The position numbers and the translations under genes were made by a program. Shown here in pieces: positions 1 to 9,261 of a DNA stretch of 64,000 nucleotides. Numbering within the stretch: position 1 is the first letter of the stretch; each line of letters begins with the position of its first letter. Source of the DNA: Spirochaetota bacterium (GTDB lineage: Bacteria; Spirochaetota; UBA4802; JAFGJZ01); assembly GCA_016934935.1 (NCBI GenBank), contig JAFGRW010000082.1:1-64000 (forward strand), given 5' to 3'. The notes beneath the pieces were generated by a model, which did no database searches, had not been told where the DNA came from, and was given only the letters and a program-made list of their open reading frames with translations.

Positions 1-84
1 CCCTTGGTGTTCAGCTATGTCTTTCCCACTACCGGGGCAGACTCGGGACTTTAACCCGTTAGATTGCGCCCATGCTGGGCGCAC
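1..84 (-). mobile_element. 5' end of a group II (probably IIC) intron, running off the window
   Basis: Read on the minus strand from 84 down to 1, the sequence begins GTGCGCCCAGCATGGGCGCA, followed by AATCTAACGGG and AAAGTCCCGAGTC. The GTGCG start is the conserved 5' boundary of bacterial group II introns, and this string matches what I recall of the domain I start of such introns. The intron begins 6 nt beyond the ppdK terminator hairpin, which is the known target preference of class C (IIC) introns. The reverse transcriptase/maturase and 3' end would lie outside the window. Intron identity is fairly secure; the IIC class is inferred from the insertion site. Confidence 0.75.
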
Positions 85-89
85 TAACA

Positions 90-119
90 AGACAGACGCC
101 CGGTACCAGGCGTCTGTTT
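90..119 (-). terminator. Intrinsic terminator of ppdK
   Basis: A 9-bp perfect stem (92-100 paired with 109-117) with an 8-nt loop lies 25 nt past the ppdK stop codon on the minus strand and is followed by CTTGTTA. The short T-rich tail may have been interrupted by the intron inserted at position 84. Confidence 0.8.
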
Positions 120-144
120 ATTATACTGCAGTTATTTTAAAAAA

Positions 145-2856
145 TCATTTTTCTGCTTTAAGATTCGCGTGAGCCGCTGCAAGGCGAGCAACAGGAACCC
201 GGAACGGAGAGCAACTGACATAGTTAAGGCCAACCTCACATAAAAATTCTATCGAAGAGGCGTCACCACCATGTTCACCGCAAAGACCTATCTTGAGGTC
301 GGGACGGGTCTGACGGCCTTTTTCGACTGCGATCTTTATAAGCTGCCCAACTCCTTTCCGGTCAAGCACCTGAAAAGGATCATCAACAAGAATACCCTGC
401 TCGATATACTCGTTCATAAAACTGCCCACGTCGTCACGGCTGAAACCGAAAGTCATCTGAGTAAGGTCGTTTGTTCCAAACGAGAAGAACTCCGCATTTT
501 CGGCCATCTCATCCGCGCGCAGGGCTGCTCTTGGAATTTCGATCATTGTACCGTATTTGAATTCTATTTTATCAAGACCGGAAGCCTTGATTACCTGAGC
601 GTAAACATCATCAACAATAATACGCGTAATTGCCGTCTCGTGAAAACCGCAGGTAACCGGCACCATAATTTCTGGAAAAACCTTTCTTCCAGCTTTCAGA
701 AGTTCTGCAGCCGACTCAAAAATTGCGCGAACCTGAACCTCTGTTATTTCAGGATAGGTTATTCCCAAACGAACACCGCGATGCCCCATCATTGGGTTCG
801 ATTCATGCAGCGACTGACCGCGTTTTTTCGCCTCTTCAAGACTTATGTTAAGAGCTTTAGCGATCTCCCACATTTTGTCTTCGCTCTGCGGAACAAACTC
901 GTGCAGCGGAGGATCAAGAAGCCGTATGGTTACGGGACACCCCTCCATTGCTTCAAGAGTTGCCTTTATATCTTTTTTCATAAATGGGAAGAGCTCGTTT
1001 AAGGCTTTTACGCGCTCCTCTTTTGTTGCACTGAAGATCATCTTGCGCAATGCGAAAAGAGCCGCGTCTGATCCTTCCCCGTAAAACATATGCTCTATTC
1101 TGAAAAGACCGATTCCCTCTGCTCCATAATCACGTGCTATTTTGGCGTCTGCCGGTGTATCCGCGTTTGTGCGTACCCCTATTGCTCTGAACTTGTCAGC
1201 CATTGACATAAACTTCTGAAAGCGGGGATCCTCGGTTGAATCCATCATCGGCAAAGAGCCCTGGTAAACATAACCTCTTGTTCCGTTAAGAGTTATAACG
1301 TCACCTTCCTTGAGAAATATATCGCCAATTTTAGCCTCTTTCGCGGCAGCGTTAACCTTCATGTCTCCGGCACCTACTACACAGCACTTTCCCCAGCCGC
1401 GGGCTACAAGCGCTGCATGCGAAGTCATACCGCCTCGGGCAGTAAGAATTCCCGCCGACGCTCTCATACCCTCGACATCTTCGGGGTTAGTCTCTTCTCG
1501 TACAAGAATTACCTTTTCACCCTGTTTTTTCCAGGCCACCGCGTCTTCTGCAGTAAAGACCACATGTCCGCTTGCGGCACCAGGTCCCGCGGGAAGACCT
1601 TTAAGTATTGATGTGAATTTATTCTCTTCGGCCGGATCAATAATAGGGTGAAGCAGCTCGTCCAACTGCTTGGGGTCAACCCGCAGAACCGCCGTTTTTT
1701 CATCAATCATCTTCTCATCAAGCATGTCCATTGCCATATTAAGAGCGGCCACCCCGGTTCGCTTTCCAACACGGCATTGCAGCATGTAAAGCGCTCCATC
1801 CTGAATGGTGAATTCGATGTCCAGCATATCTTTGTAGTGTTTTTCAAGATTGGTTCTGATATCATCGAGCTGTTTGTATATTGAAGGCATAACCTGCTCA
1901 AGGCTGGGCATGTGTTCGTTTTGGCTGTTCTTTGTGGAGTCGTCAAGAGGGTTTGGAGTCCTGGTTCCAGCGACGACATCTTCACCCTGAGCGTTAACAA
2001 GCCACTCGCCGTAAAACTTGTTCTCTCCTGTTGCGGGGTTTCTTGTAAAGGCTACTCCTGTGGCAGAAGTGTCGCCCATGTTTCCGAACACCATCGCCTG
2101 CACGTTAACTGCTGTTCCCCACTCGTCAGGAATACCCTCTATTCGCCGGTAAGAAATAGCCTTTTTGCCGTTCCAGCTTTTGAATACGGCTGCGATTCCG
2201 CCCCAAAGCTGTTCCATAGGGTCGTCAGGAAAATCCTTGCCAAGAGATTCCTTGACACGAACCTTAAACTCGTTAGAAAGTTCTTTCAGATCGTCTGTTG
2301 ATAATTCCGTATCGCTTTTCATATTACGTGCGCTTTTATACTCTTCAAGAATATCATCAAGCTGCTTTCTGATTCCCTTTCCGTCAGAAACGGCTATCCC
2401 TTCGGCCTTTTCCATTACAACATCCGAATACATCATGATCAGCCTTCGGTATGAGTCCCATACAAAACGTTCGTTTCCGGTTGATTTTATCATGCCTGGG
2501 ATGGTTTTTGATGTTAAACCGATATTCAAAACAGTATCCATCATGCCCGGCATGGAACTTCGCGCACCGGAACGGCACGATAAAAGAAGAGGTTTATCAG
2601 GATCGCCATATTCAGTTCCGACAATCTCCTCTATCTTTTTCATTGCCTCAAGACACTCCGCGTGAAGCTCTTCGGGAAGTTTCGATCCTATCTTGTAGTA
2701 TTCAGTACAAACCTCGGTTGTGATTGTAAAACCGGGAGGAACCGGTATTCCAAGCGAAGCCATCTCCGCCAGATTGGCTCCTTTTCCGCCAAGAAGGTTT
2801 TTCATGTCGGCTTTGCCTTCGGTATATTTGGCACCGAAAAAATAGACTCTTTTCAT
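145..2856 (-). CDS. ppdK: Pyruvate, phosphate dikinase
   Basis: This enzyme interconverts pyruvate, ATP and phosphate with phosphoenolpyruvate, AMP and pyrophosphate in the cytoplasm. The protein is about 903 aa, the usual full length. An N-terminal ATP-binding domain (GGKGANLAEM near 27) is followed by the swivelling phosphohistidine domain with GGMTSHAA (catalytic His near 480) and the C-terminal PEP/pyruvate barrel with GTNDLTQMTFG and the catalytic Cys of CGEHGG near 859. An upstream in-frame ATG at 2868 exists, but GGAG lies 6 nt before the ATG at 2856, so that start is preferred. The gene has its own terminator, an intron just beyond it, and a structured leader upstream. PPDK of this type is typical of anaerobes that use pyrophosphate-linked glycolysis. 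Confidence 0.97.
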   Translation of the reverse strand: MKRVYFFGAKYTEGKADMKNLLGGKGANLAEMASLGIPVPPGFTITTEVCTEYYKIGSKLPEELHAECLEAMKKIEEIVGTEYGDPDKPLLLSCRSGARSSMPGMMDTVLNIGLTSKTIPGMIKSTGNERFVWDSYRRLIMMYSDVVMEKAEGIAVSDGKGIRKQLDDILEEYKSARNMKSDTELSTDDLKELSNEFKVRVKESLGKDFPDDPMEQLWGGIAAVFKSWNGKKAISYRRIEGIPDEWGTAVNVQAMVFGNMGDTSATGVAFTRNPATGENKFYGEWLVNAQGEDVVAGTRTPNPLDDSTKNSQNEHMPSLEQVMPSIYKQLDDIRTNLEKHYKDMLDIEFTIQDGALYMLQCRVGKRTGVAALNMAMDMLDEKMIDEKTAVLRVDPKQLDELLHPIIDPAEENKFTSILKGLPAGPGAASGHVVFTAEDAVAWKKQGEKVILVREETNPEDVEGMRASAGILTARGGMTSHAALVARGWGKCCVVGAGDMKVNAAAKEAKIGDIFLKEGDVITLNGTRGYVYQGSLPMMDSTEDPRFQKFMSMADKFRAIGVRTNADTPADAKIARDYGAEGIGLFRIEHMFYGEGSDAALFALRKMIFSATKEERVKALNELFPFMKKDIKATLEAMEGCPVTIRLLDPPLHEFVPQSEDKMWEIAKALNISLEEAKKRGQSLHESNPMMGHRGVRLGITYPEITEVQVRAIFESAAELLKAGRKVFPEIMVPVTCGFHETAITRIIVDDVYAQVIKASGLDKIEFKYGTMIEIPRAALRADEMAENAEFFSFGTNDLTQMTFGFSRDDVGSFMNEYIEQGILVDDPFQVLDRKGVGQLIKIAVEKGRQTRPDLKIGLCGEHGGDASSIEFLCEVGLNYVSCSPFRVPVARLAAAHANLKAEK

Positions 2857-2940
2857 TTGCAGCTCCATATAAAAATTATTTTAAATATAATATAGAAAGA
2901 CATGCTTTCTTTTTGCCATTTACTTGGACCGTTTTAAACT

Positions 2941-3064
2941 AAAAAAGCCGGCACCCTCCGACTGCCATGTCGGTAGGAACCGGCTTACCTGACAGCCCCC
3001 CCGCAGGAGCCTCTGTCAAATCTTCCATTTATATAATCACGCACACAGCATCCGAAGATGCTGT
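2941..3064 (-). promoter_or_regulatory. Structured leader with three hairpins and a terminator, upstream of ppdK
   Basis: On the minus strand there are, in order: a perfect 8-bp stem capped by a UUCG tetraloop (3045-3064), a 6-bp stem (2990-2995 with 3013-3018), and a nested hairpin whose 7-bp outer stem (2945-2951 with 2980-2986) runs straight into six T residues (2941-2946). The last element has the form of an intrinsic terminator about 85 nt before the ppdK start. It could be an attenuator or riboswitch for ppdK, or the terminator of a small upstream RNA. I do not recognise the class. Confidence 0.5.
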
Positions 3065-3825
3065 ACAAAGTTTTGTCAGAACTCATATTTTCTTTTATTT
3101 AAGTTTAAAAATACCACTGTTTTATGTAAATTTTGGCGAATATGCTTATTAAAAACATACTATAAAACCATAGATTATCAGAATGCCAATCGCAACCCCT
3201 GAAAAACACCAGGTGAACCTGACCCTCATTCTTTGTAAACATCAGAATGGTTATATCAAATTTGTCAACCGAGAACTTGAAAATTGTTACAGTAATAGAA
3301 AGATTTTATGATGTATAACTCTCCGCGCTGATTAACAACACAATTAATATATTTTACATACCTATATCAATATGTTTGTCATAAAATCATTAACGTTTCA
3401 CAGAACTTCAATCTCCATCCCGCACCAGCCCTTCACCAGCTTCCTATATTTTTTTCTATTGTTCTTTAACCCGATTCAGCACATTATCTATTTTTTTCAT
3501 GAAAAATTCAAAATCTGAATCTTTCAGAAAACTGCCGGAATACCTTTTTTTTTGACTTTGCTGTCTGTTTTGTTAATATTCTTTACTATTATAAATACAT
3601 TTATGCAGGAGATGAAAATTTGCCAGTTATACCATAAAGATATTTATTGAAAACTGAAACAATAATGTCCCCCGTAAATAATGCCAACTCTGTTAAAACG
3701 CACCTCAATAATATTCTGAAGAACTTTTTGTCTGTTAAATATCTGTTAAAATTTTTTATGTTTATAAAACAACCCGGATATAAGAAACAATAGCCGGGTA
3801 AGACAATAAAGAAGGAGTCTTTAAT
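3065..3825. other. AT-rich intergenic region
   Basis: No convincing reading frame is seen. Apart from the sigma70-like promoter at 3552-3579 and the ribosome-binding site of the next gene (AAGGAG near 3812), nothing is recognised. Confidence 0.5.
3552..3579 (+). promoter_or_regulatory. Possible sigma70-type promoter
   Basis: TTGACT (3552-3557) and TAATAT (3574-3579) are separated by 16 nt. It points toward the lipoprotein gene at 3826, leaving a leader of about 240 nt. Confidence 0.4.
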
Positions 3826-4785
3826 ATGAAAAAAGAAATTTCTGTTTTAATGCTGCTTCTGTTTTTATCAGCAGCCTGTGACAAGGATGATAGTGATGAT
3901 GACTCAGATCCCGATTCATTTCTCCGCCATGATGATGCGGAACTGATTAATATTCCTCTGGAAGGAAGCCTGCAGAATCCCGCCTTTTCTCCCGATGGGA
4001 AAGCTATTGTGTTTACCCGCTTCAGAAACGGCTACAATGAAGAACCCGCCGATCTATTTATTTATAATTTTGAAAACAGCGAAATGACAACGCTTGTAAG
4101 TGACGGCAGTTCAAATGTCAACCTTCCGGGATCATCATGGAACAGCAGTACTGGAAAGATAGTTTTTTCGTCATCAAGAGACCCTCACGATGAAATTTAT
4201 CAGATTAGTTTTGACGGTTCAAATGGCGATGAAACCAGGATAACAACCCGTTCTGATTATATGGCGTATGAGCCGACCTTCTCTCCCGATGGAGAATGGG
4301 TTGTATTTGAATCACACCCTCTGGATGTCGAAGATGAGGGAGTAATAATGAAACACAGGGTTGATAATACTGTTGCCTACCAGGCGCTGACAAAAGCCTC
4401 TGATGACTGCCGGCAGCCCAACTGGTCTCCGGCCGGTGATTATATTCTTTATCAAAAATATGAAGGCGGCCAGTGGGATATCTGGATAATGGAAACAGAC
4501 GGCAGCGGGAAAAAGAAGGTCACATCCGGTGATGGCAATAAAACGGATGCGTCTTTTACTTCCGATGGACAATATATAATATACAGTTGTGATGCTGATG
4601 TTGAATTTGCAAACATCTATGAAATTTCAATTAATGGAGGAAGTGCCGATCAAATAACTGACTATAACGGTTATGACGGAGCCCCTTCAATTTCACCTGA
4701 CGGTAAAAAAATAGTCTTTGAAAGCTTTGGCGGCGATCCTGACGATTCAGACGGAACAAAACTGTATATTTTAAACGACGAATAG
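3826..4785 (+). CDS. TolB-like beta-propeller lipoprotein
   Basis: The N-terminus is a lipoprotein signal peptide with the lipobox LSAAC (Cys near 18), followed by an acidic Asp/Ser-rich linker. The rest is a series of PD40/WD40-like blades marked by repeated motifs: FSPDGKAIVF, FSPDGEWVVF, WSPAGDYILY, FTSDGQYIIY and ISPDGKKIVF, spaced about 45 to 50 residues apart. Such folds scaffold protein or sugar binding at the envelope, as in TolB. It is monocistronic, with AAGGAG just upstream of the ATG. The fold is clear; the ligand is unknown and no Tol-Pal genes are nearby. Confidence 0.85.
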   Translation: MKKEISVLMLLLFLSAACDKDDSDDDSDPDSFLRHDDAELINIPLEGSLQNPAFSPDGKAIVFTRFRNGYNEEPADLFIYNFENSEMTTLVSDGSSNVNLPGSSWNSSTGKIVFSSSRDPHDEIYQISFDGSNGDETRITTRSDYMAYEPTFSPDGEWVVFESHPLDVEDEGVIMKHRVDNTVAYQALTKASDDCRQPNWSPAGDYILYQKYEGGQWDIWIMETDGSGKKKVTSGDGNKTDASFTSDGQYIIYSCDADVEFANIYEISINGGSADQITDYNGYDGAPSISPDGKKIVFESFGGDPDDSDGTKLYILNDE

Positions 4786-4859
4786 TTCATCTGAATTACT
4801 GATAATATAAATTACCGCATACCATCGCAGCCAAAACAATTGAATCCGCCTGGCTTTAA

Positions 4860-5306
4860 CTACAGCTCCTTCTTAAGATAAATCATATCTACAAGCTGTA
4901 TTCCGTCCTCGAACATCGGGTGGTCATAGTTATCCGTAAAAAAATTCTCTATCCGGTGCGACAGTTTAAATCCACTGCCCTGATAAAAAGAGAGGATTGC
5001 CGGAGTTTCACCGGTACCGACAAGCATATATTTGTATTCATTTTTATAATTATCTGAAACATGCTTTATCAGGGCTCTTCCGTAGCCTTTGCCCTGATAT
5101 TCCGGATAAGTCGCTATATTTTTTAGCTCGCAGGTTTCGCCGTCAACCCGCGCGACAACACAGACACTTTTCAGGTCATCATCGTACAAGGCGAACAGGT
5201 CTCCTTTCGGCAAATATCTGTCGATCATATCTTCCTGCTCGTCTGCCAGTAACAGCAAGTCAAGAAACTGCTTTTTGTTTTCAGCAATTTTATCTATTCT
5301 TATCAT
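4860..5306 (-). CDS. GNAT family N-acetyltransferase
   Basis: The protein is 148 aa, normal for a single GNAT domain. The acetyl-CoA binding motif is visible as [17 protein letters not shown] near residues 64-80, and a C-terminal strand with FYQGSGF follows the usual order. GNAT enzymes move an acetyl group from acetyl-CoA to an amine; the substrate cannot be told from sequence. AAGGAA lies upstream of the ATG. It is the first of a run of minus-strand singleton genes extending toward the accessory region. Confidence 0.88.
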   Translation of the reverse strand: MIRIDKIAENKKQFLDLLLLADEQEDMIDRYLPKGDLFALYDDDLKSVCVVARVDGETCELKNIATYPEYQGKGYGRALIKHVSDNYKNEYKYMLVGTGETPAILSFYQGSGFKLSHRIENFFTDNYDHPMFEDGIQLVDMIYLKKEL

Positions 5307-5455
5307 GTCTTATTATTCCTTGTTGGTATGGTCTCACATATTTGTCTTGATAATATTCCAACCATTTATAACGTTTATCAGACATTTTGGATCTGTTATA
5401 TTTTTTCATTTATTTTGAATCAAAGAAACAATCGCAATTCTCAGATTGAAAAGTT

Positions 5456-6235
5456 CTACGTTAATTTGTCAGATACTGTAGTCGTTTTGACACAAATAAA
5501 ATCAAAAAACTTTCCCATACATTTTTTTACCAGATTCAATTTTACCTCATAATAGTAATCTGAAGTAAACCACCCTTTTTCGAGAAAAAAGTTATAGTCT
5601 CTGAAGTTTTCATCCAGCATTAATCTTATTTTCGTGCGAGACATTCTGAATATCATTAATTCAAAAACAGATGGGGCAGGAAGCTTGTGGTGCTGAAGCT
5701 CCCGATAAAATTGTTTTGAGTGATTATCAATTTTTTTGCTGTTAGCCATCCGTGTCTTTTCTGTCACTGGTTCAAGAGTGGTAAGACAGATACCATTTAT
5801 CACATTAAAGCCCATTGCTGCACCGATAAAATTATAATATTTAATAATTTTGTTCCCTCCGAATATTCCCTGGACAACAATGCTTGTAAAGGTTTTTCCA
5901 AAGAAATCTGGTCTGTGAAAAAAATACCCCAACCTATCAATAAAAATCTTCATATATCCTGATACATGAAATGAATAATTGGGGGTCGCAAAAACAACAC
6001 CATCCGCCTCTTGCATTTTTTGTATAATCCTTGACCTGTCATCATTGAGCGGACACATGGCTTCATTTTTATCAAAGCAGATTTTGCAACCTTTACATAT
6101 TTCCAAATTCAGTTCACTAAGCATAATAATTTCGTAATCAACATCTCCAAATTTTGTCAGCTTATCAAGAAATTCAACAGCAGCTCTCCAGGTATGTTGT
6201 TTTCGGGCACTCCCTACTATTGCCAGAACTTTCAT
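5456..6235 (-). CDS. Flavodoxin-fold NAD(P)H-dependent reductase
   Basis: The N-terminus VLAIVGSARKQHTW is the phosphate-binding loop of the NADPH-dependent FMN reductase / iron-sulfur flavoprotein superfamily. A cysteine cluster (CKGCKICF, then a Cys in AMCPL) follows near residues 46-62; related proteins bind an iron-sulfur cluster or use redox Cys there. ATPNYSFHVSGYMKIFIDR near residues 84-102 is the flavin-contact strand. The protein is about 259 aa, longer than a bare flavodoxin because of a C-terminal extension. The ATG at 6235 is chosen because homology begins there; an upstream in-frame ATG at 6277 would add 14 residues without family similarity. Substrate unknown. Confidence 0.8.
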   Translation of the reverse strand: MKVLAIVGSARKQHTWRAAVEFLDKLTKFGDVDYEIIMLSELNLEICKGCKICFDKNEAMCPLNDDRSRIIQKMQEADGVVFATPNYSFHVSGYMKIFIDRLGYFFHRPDFFGKTFTSIVVQGIFGGNKIIKYYNFIGAAMGFNVINGICLTTLEPVTEKTRMANSKKIDNHSKQFYRELQHHKLPAPSVFELMIFRMSRTKIRLMLDENFRDYNFFLEKGWFTSDYYYEVKLNLVKKCMGKFFDFICVKTTTVSDKLT

Positions 6236-6507
6236 TGTTATTACCATTCCCCTTAATAGTTTGTTTATCCGGTGCATGCTACAACTGTATTGTTCGCTTA
6301 TGGTTATGATACTCTCCTATATATTTCAATGTACTTAATAACATCATTGATTAGAGCTTTTATTTCATTCCTGAAAACCATGTCGATAACTTCCAGCATA
6401 CTTTCTTTATTACCGGATTTTTTCTATTATCCGTCCAAATCGCATGATAAATCTTTCCAATGCAGTTAGTTTGATGAAAATCATTATACCACTAATGGTG
6501 TAATACC
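6236..6507. other. Intergenic region with a palindrome and a short frame
   Basis: A 22-nt imperfect palindrome at 6483-6504, just past the GFA gene, may act as its terminator. On the minus strand, 6399-6304 holds a 31-codon frame beginning MLEVIDMVFRNEIKALI and ending at TAA. It reads like the C-terminal helix of a lost protein but has no recognisable family. Confidence 0.35.
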
Positions 6508-6906
6508 TTATGGTAATTCTTCATAATGCGGAGCCTTCTCCAGATCATGATCCCAGTTAGCTTTTTCATTTAAATATATATGACCCGTCGGAGTTATCTG
6601 TAGATCCGTATCCAGACTTCCCGCGGGAACAACCAGCAGTTTTCCGTCCATTTGAATATTTGGCAACGCGGAACTGCAGACAGGGCAAAAGCTTTTAATA
6701 TGACCTGAATTGTTATGATTATATGTTTTTACTTCGTTCTCACCTTTTATCCATTTAAATTGCGCGGTTGATGAAAAAAGATTTGCCGCATGAGCGGAAC
6801 CTGTATCTTTACGGCAATATTTGCAATGGCATAAGAAGAAGTTCTCAAAATCTCCGGTAATCTCATATTTAATTCTTCCGCAAAGACAGGAACCCGTATG
6901 TTTCAT
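6508..6906 (-). CDS. GFA/CENP-V domain zinc protein
   Basis: The zinc-binding cysteines of the GFA (glutathione-dependent formaldehyde-activating) fold are all visible: GSCLCGRIKYEI near residue 5, CHCKYCRKDTG near 30, and FCPVCSSALP near 74. The length of 132 aa is typical. The ATG at 6906 has CAGGAG 6-7 nt upstream, so it is preferred over an in-frame ATG at 6933. Family members are often annotated as S-(hydroxymethyl)glutathione synthase, but most have no proven activity, so only the fold is asserted. Confidence 0.9.
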   Translation of the reverse strand: MKHTGSCLCGRIKYEITGDFENFFLCHCKYCRKDTGSAHAANLFSSTAQFKWIKGENEVKTYNHNNSGHIKSFCPVCSSALPNIQMDGKLLVVPAGSLDTDLQITPTGHIYLNEKANWDHDLEKAPHYEELP

Positions 6907-6956
6907 ATTTATCTCCTGTTTAATAAGCCGCAAGAAACAGCTTTATTTCTTCTCTT

Positions 6957-7247
6957 TTATTTAAGGACACTGCAATAAATTTTCCACGAATTATCCTCTC
7001 TGATCAGTGCTTTACTTAAAAGACTTTGAGCTTCGTTTCCTTCAGCAATTATGGAAGAACCATCTTCTGTTATCCTGGTTATGGTTATTCTACTAACAAT
7101 TTCTTTCATTTCAGAAATAGATTTTCCAGGAAATACTCCGATTATAGAATTAGATACCATACATATAAATATTTCAAGAAATAAATTGTTAAGGAAATTT
7201 GTTGTAACAGACAATCTGAAATTAGATGCCTCTTCCGGGTCATAAAG
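6957..7247 (-). pseudogene. 5'-truncated remnant, unknown family
   Basis: The frame opens directly after a TGA at 7248-7250 and has no ATG start near its beginning; the first usable codon is a TTG at 7214 without a clear ribosome-binding site. The C-terminal half (ITRITEDGSSIIAEGNEAQ, then DNSWKIYCSVLK) resembles the last strands of NTF2-like or small lipoprotein domains, where 'W-K-I' near the end is common. The N-terminal half is not protein-like in the same way. It is probably the tail of a gene whose 5' part has been lost. Confidence 0.35.
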
Positions 7248-7399
7248 TCAATTACTAGTGATAGCCCGGGGTCTGAACATAATTGCTCTGACATATAAAC
7301 ATTTCTGTAATATAATCAAAACCGTTAATGAATGCTCAGCGTTTTTCAGCGTGCAATTAAGTTAAGACTTATATACGTTATATGACGTATTTATTACAA

Positions 7400-8059
7400 T
7401 TATTTTGTGCACTTAAACCATACCATAGATTTATCAGAAAACAACTCAACACTGGTATATAATCTTTCCAAAATATCTTCGAGTTCTTTTTTTGTCTGGA
7501 AAGGAGGTGTAAACCAGCCCTTTTTTGACAAAACCATATTTACAATAAGATCCGTTAATTTTTTTTCTTTTTTAATGTAAAAACATCCAATAAAAAAACC
7601 GCCTTTTTTGATTACTCTCGCAGTTTCTTTAAAAGCCTTTATTTTATCCGGAAAGGCATGAAATCCATTCATTGACAGAAGAATATCATATGATTCATCA
7701 TCAAAATCCAGATTACGAACATCACCCTGCTGACAGGTTATTCTCTTATTTGATATTTTTGCTAAACGTTCTTTTGCCTTCTTTATCATTTCCTCTGAAT
7801 AATCGACACAAACAATTTCTGCTTTTTTTAATAGATCGTATTTTTGATAAGTAAATACAGCAGTTCCTACCGGGATATCAAGAAGTTTACCACTGAAATC
7901 ATCAGGGATAAATTTTAAAACTTTATCCGCCAGTTTATTATCATCAACACCCCAAAAAAGGTTAATATACAGCCTGGCCCACCAGTTATTTTGCGTTAAA
8001 ACATCATCATATATATTTCTTGTTTCTTTATATGCTTTTTTTATTTTATCTTCTCTCAT
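7400..8059 (-). CDS. Class I SAM-dependent methyltransferase
   Basis: Residues 55-65 (GKLLDIPVGTA) form motif I, which contacts S-adenosylmethionine; VCVDYSEEMIKKAKERL is motif II with its acidic ribose-binding residue; GDVRNLDFDDESYDILL and ARVIKKGGFFIGCFY are the later Rossmann strands. It belongs to the Methyltransf_11/25 group. At 219 aa it is a bare catalytic domain, and the methyl acceptor is unknown. It lies between two other minus-strand singletons with 100-180 bp noncoding gaps on either side, a spacing seen across this accessory segment. Confidence 0.85.
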   Translation of the reverse strand: MREDKIKKAYKETRNIYDDVLTQNNWWARLYINLFWGVDDNKLADKVLKFIPDDFSGKLLDIPVGTAVFTYQKYDLLKKAEIVCVDYSEEMIKKAKERLAKISNKRITCQQGDVRNLDFDDESYDILLSMNGFHAFPDKIKAFKETARVIKKGGFFIGCFYIKKEKKLTDLIVNMVLSKKGWFTPPFQTKKELEDILERLYTSVELFSDKSMVWFKCTK

Positions 8060-8161
8060 TTTACCTCGTTATTTTTAAATTATATCATATAACGGTATAT
8101 GAATATGAAAAGCACAGGATGAGTATACGGGTAAAGCCAAAGCGTTTTTTAATATTTACTG

Positions 8162-8890
8162 TTAAACGCCGTTCTTTTTTGAGGAAGGAGTGAATGTCCA
8201 AACCAATGGAACATGATCACTATACTCCAACCATTCTTTCGGATCGCCACAATAAAATTGCAATGTCTTTTTCAATAAAGTGTCATCCGCAAAAATATAA
8301 TCAATATGATAACCTTTTTCTAAATCCTTTCTATGATGAAATGTTTTTAAGCTCTCAGAACCTTGTTTTTCATTCATACAATTGTGGTATAAGCTTTTAA
8401 TGTCTCTGTTTTCAAGAATTTCTACAATGTCAGAATGATTCCACCAACGATCCCACGAATCCCAAATGGAATTACTATTGAAATCTCCAATAAAAACAGG
8501 CCTTTTAATTTTTGACAGGTTATTTTCAAGATACCAATAAAACTGTCCAATATATGCAAAAGCCTCTGCTTCTGCTTTATGAGTCCAAACAGCCACTAAG
8601 TCAAAATTATCTTCAATTGTTACAGGCAAAAACCATTTCAATTGGCGATTGCGATATGATTCGTCGAGTTCGAGAACTTTAATTTTGATTTCAGGTTTTG
8701 AGAAAATTGCTAAGCCTTTATTTTGGTTTGAACCTTTCCAATGAAAATTGAAAGATTTGAGAACTGATCTTTCAATAAATTTATCCGGATGCTCACACTC
8801 CTGAATAATATAAATATCTGCATCATATTTTTTAATCGGTTCAATTTTCTTACGGAAAGCCCCTCCACAATTCCAATCTACTATTTTCAT
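8162..8890 (-). CDS. Endonuclease/exonuclease/phosphatase (EEP) family protein
   Basis: The EEP superfamily motifs appear in order: VDWNCGGA at the N-terminus (metal-contacting Asn), IIQECEHP (catalytic Glu near 31), GDFNSNSIWDSWDRWWNH near 133 (metal-binding DxN), HIDYIFA near 200, and SDHVPLVW at the C-terminus (catalytic Asp-His). The fold cleaves phosphodiester or phosphomonoester bonds in a metal-dependent way; the target could be DNA, RNA or a small phosphate ester. GAGG precedes the ATG. An attC-like repeat starts 35 bp upstream of the start codon. Confidence 0.88.
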   Translation of the reverse strand: MKIVDWNCGGAFRKKIEPIKKYDADIYIIQECEHPDKFIERSVLKSFNFHWKGSNQNKGLAIFSKPEIKIKVLELDESYRNRQLKWFLPVTIEDNFDLVAVWTHKAEAEAFAYIGQFYWYLENNLSKIKRPVFIGDFNSNSIWDSWDRWWNHSDIVEILENRDIKSLYHNCMNEKQGSESLKTFHHRKDLEKGYHIDYIFADDTLLKKTLQFYCGDPKEWLEYSDHVPLVWTFTPSSKKNGV

Positions 8891-8924
8891 TTTTCCTCAA
8901 AAAAAAATGGTGTATTAACGTTTA

Positions 8925-9058
8925 TCGTAACTGACGTTGCATGTCCGCCTCAGCGGTTGTCACGCTTTTTGCCTCTGCAAAAAGCGTGACAAAATGCAAT
9001 GTGCCGTTAGGCCAAGCACCGCAGCGACCTTTGGGAGCGAGGAGCGGAGCTGTTATGC
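8925..9058 (-). repeat. attC-like palindromic site (site A) with adjoining block
   Basis: On the minus strand GCCTAAC (9012-9006, fits RYYYAAC) and GTTACGA (8931-8925, close to GTTRRRY) bracket a region whose arms share TTGCAT/ATGCAA and whose centre is a perfect 15-bp hairpin (8959-8973 with 8978-8992). It is similar to the site at 18183-18263. The adjoining block 9013-9058 is related to blocks at 14883-14937 and 17098-17151 (consensus around CCAAGC-ACC-AAAG). Orientation is ambiguous because GTTAGGC on the plus strand also fits a core site. Confidence 0.45.
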
Positions 9059-9261
9059 TTTGTTGTATAAAGATATCTCGCCATACACCATTGTTCTTAT
9101 GGCTAAAAAATTCACGATGTATTTTTTAGCCGAAAATGTAATATGCATTGACTAAGTATTATCAATTTTATATGAAGAATAATGTCTTTTGACAAGCATT
9201 TTTTACCTTTAGAACTTTATTGTAAAGACAAGAAAACTCTGGGGAAAGATGACGAATTAGC

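Noticed and set aside
2941-3000. Resemblance to the 3' half of a cyclic di-GMP-I (GEMM) riboswitch on the plus strand (AAAGCC, GGTAGG, TTACC order).
   Set aside because: The 5' half with the paired P2 stem and GCAAA-type core is missing, and no plus-strand gene follows for about 760 bp. The T-run fits a minus-strand terminator better.
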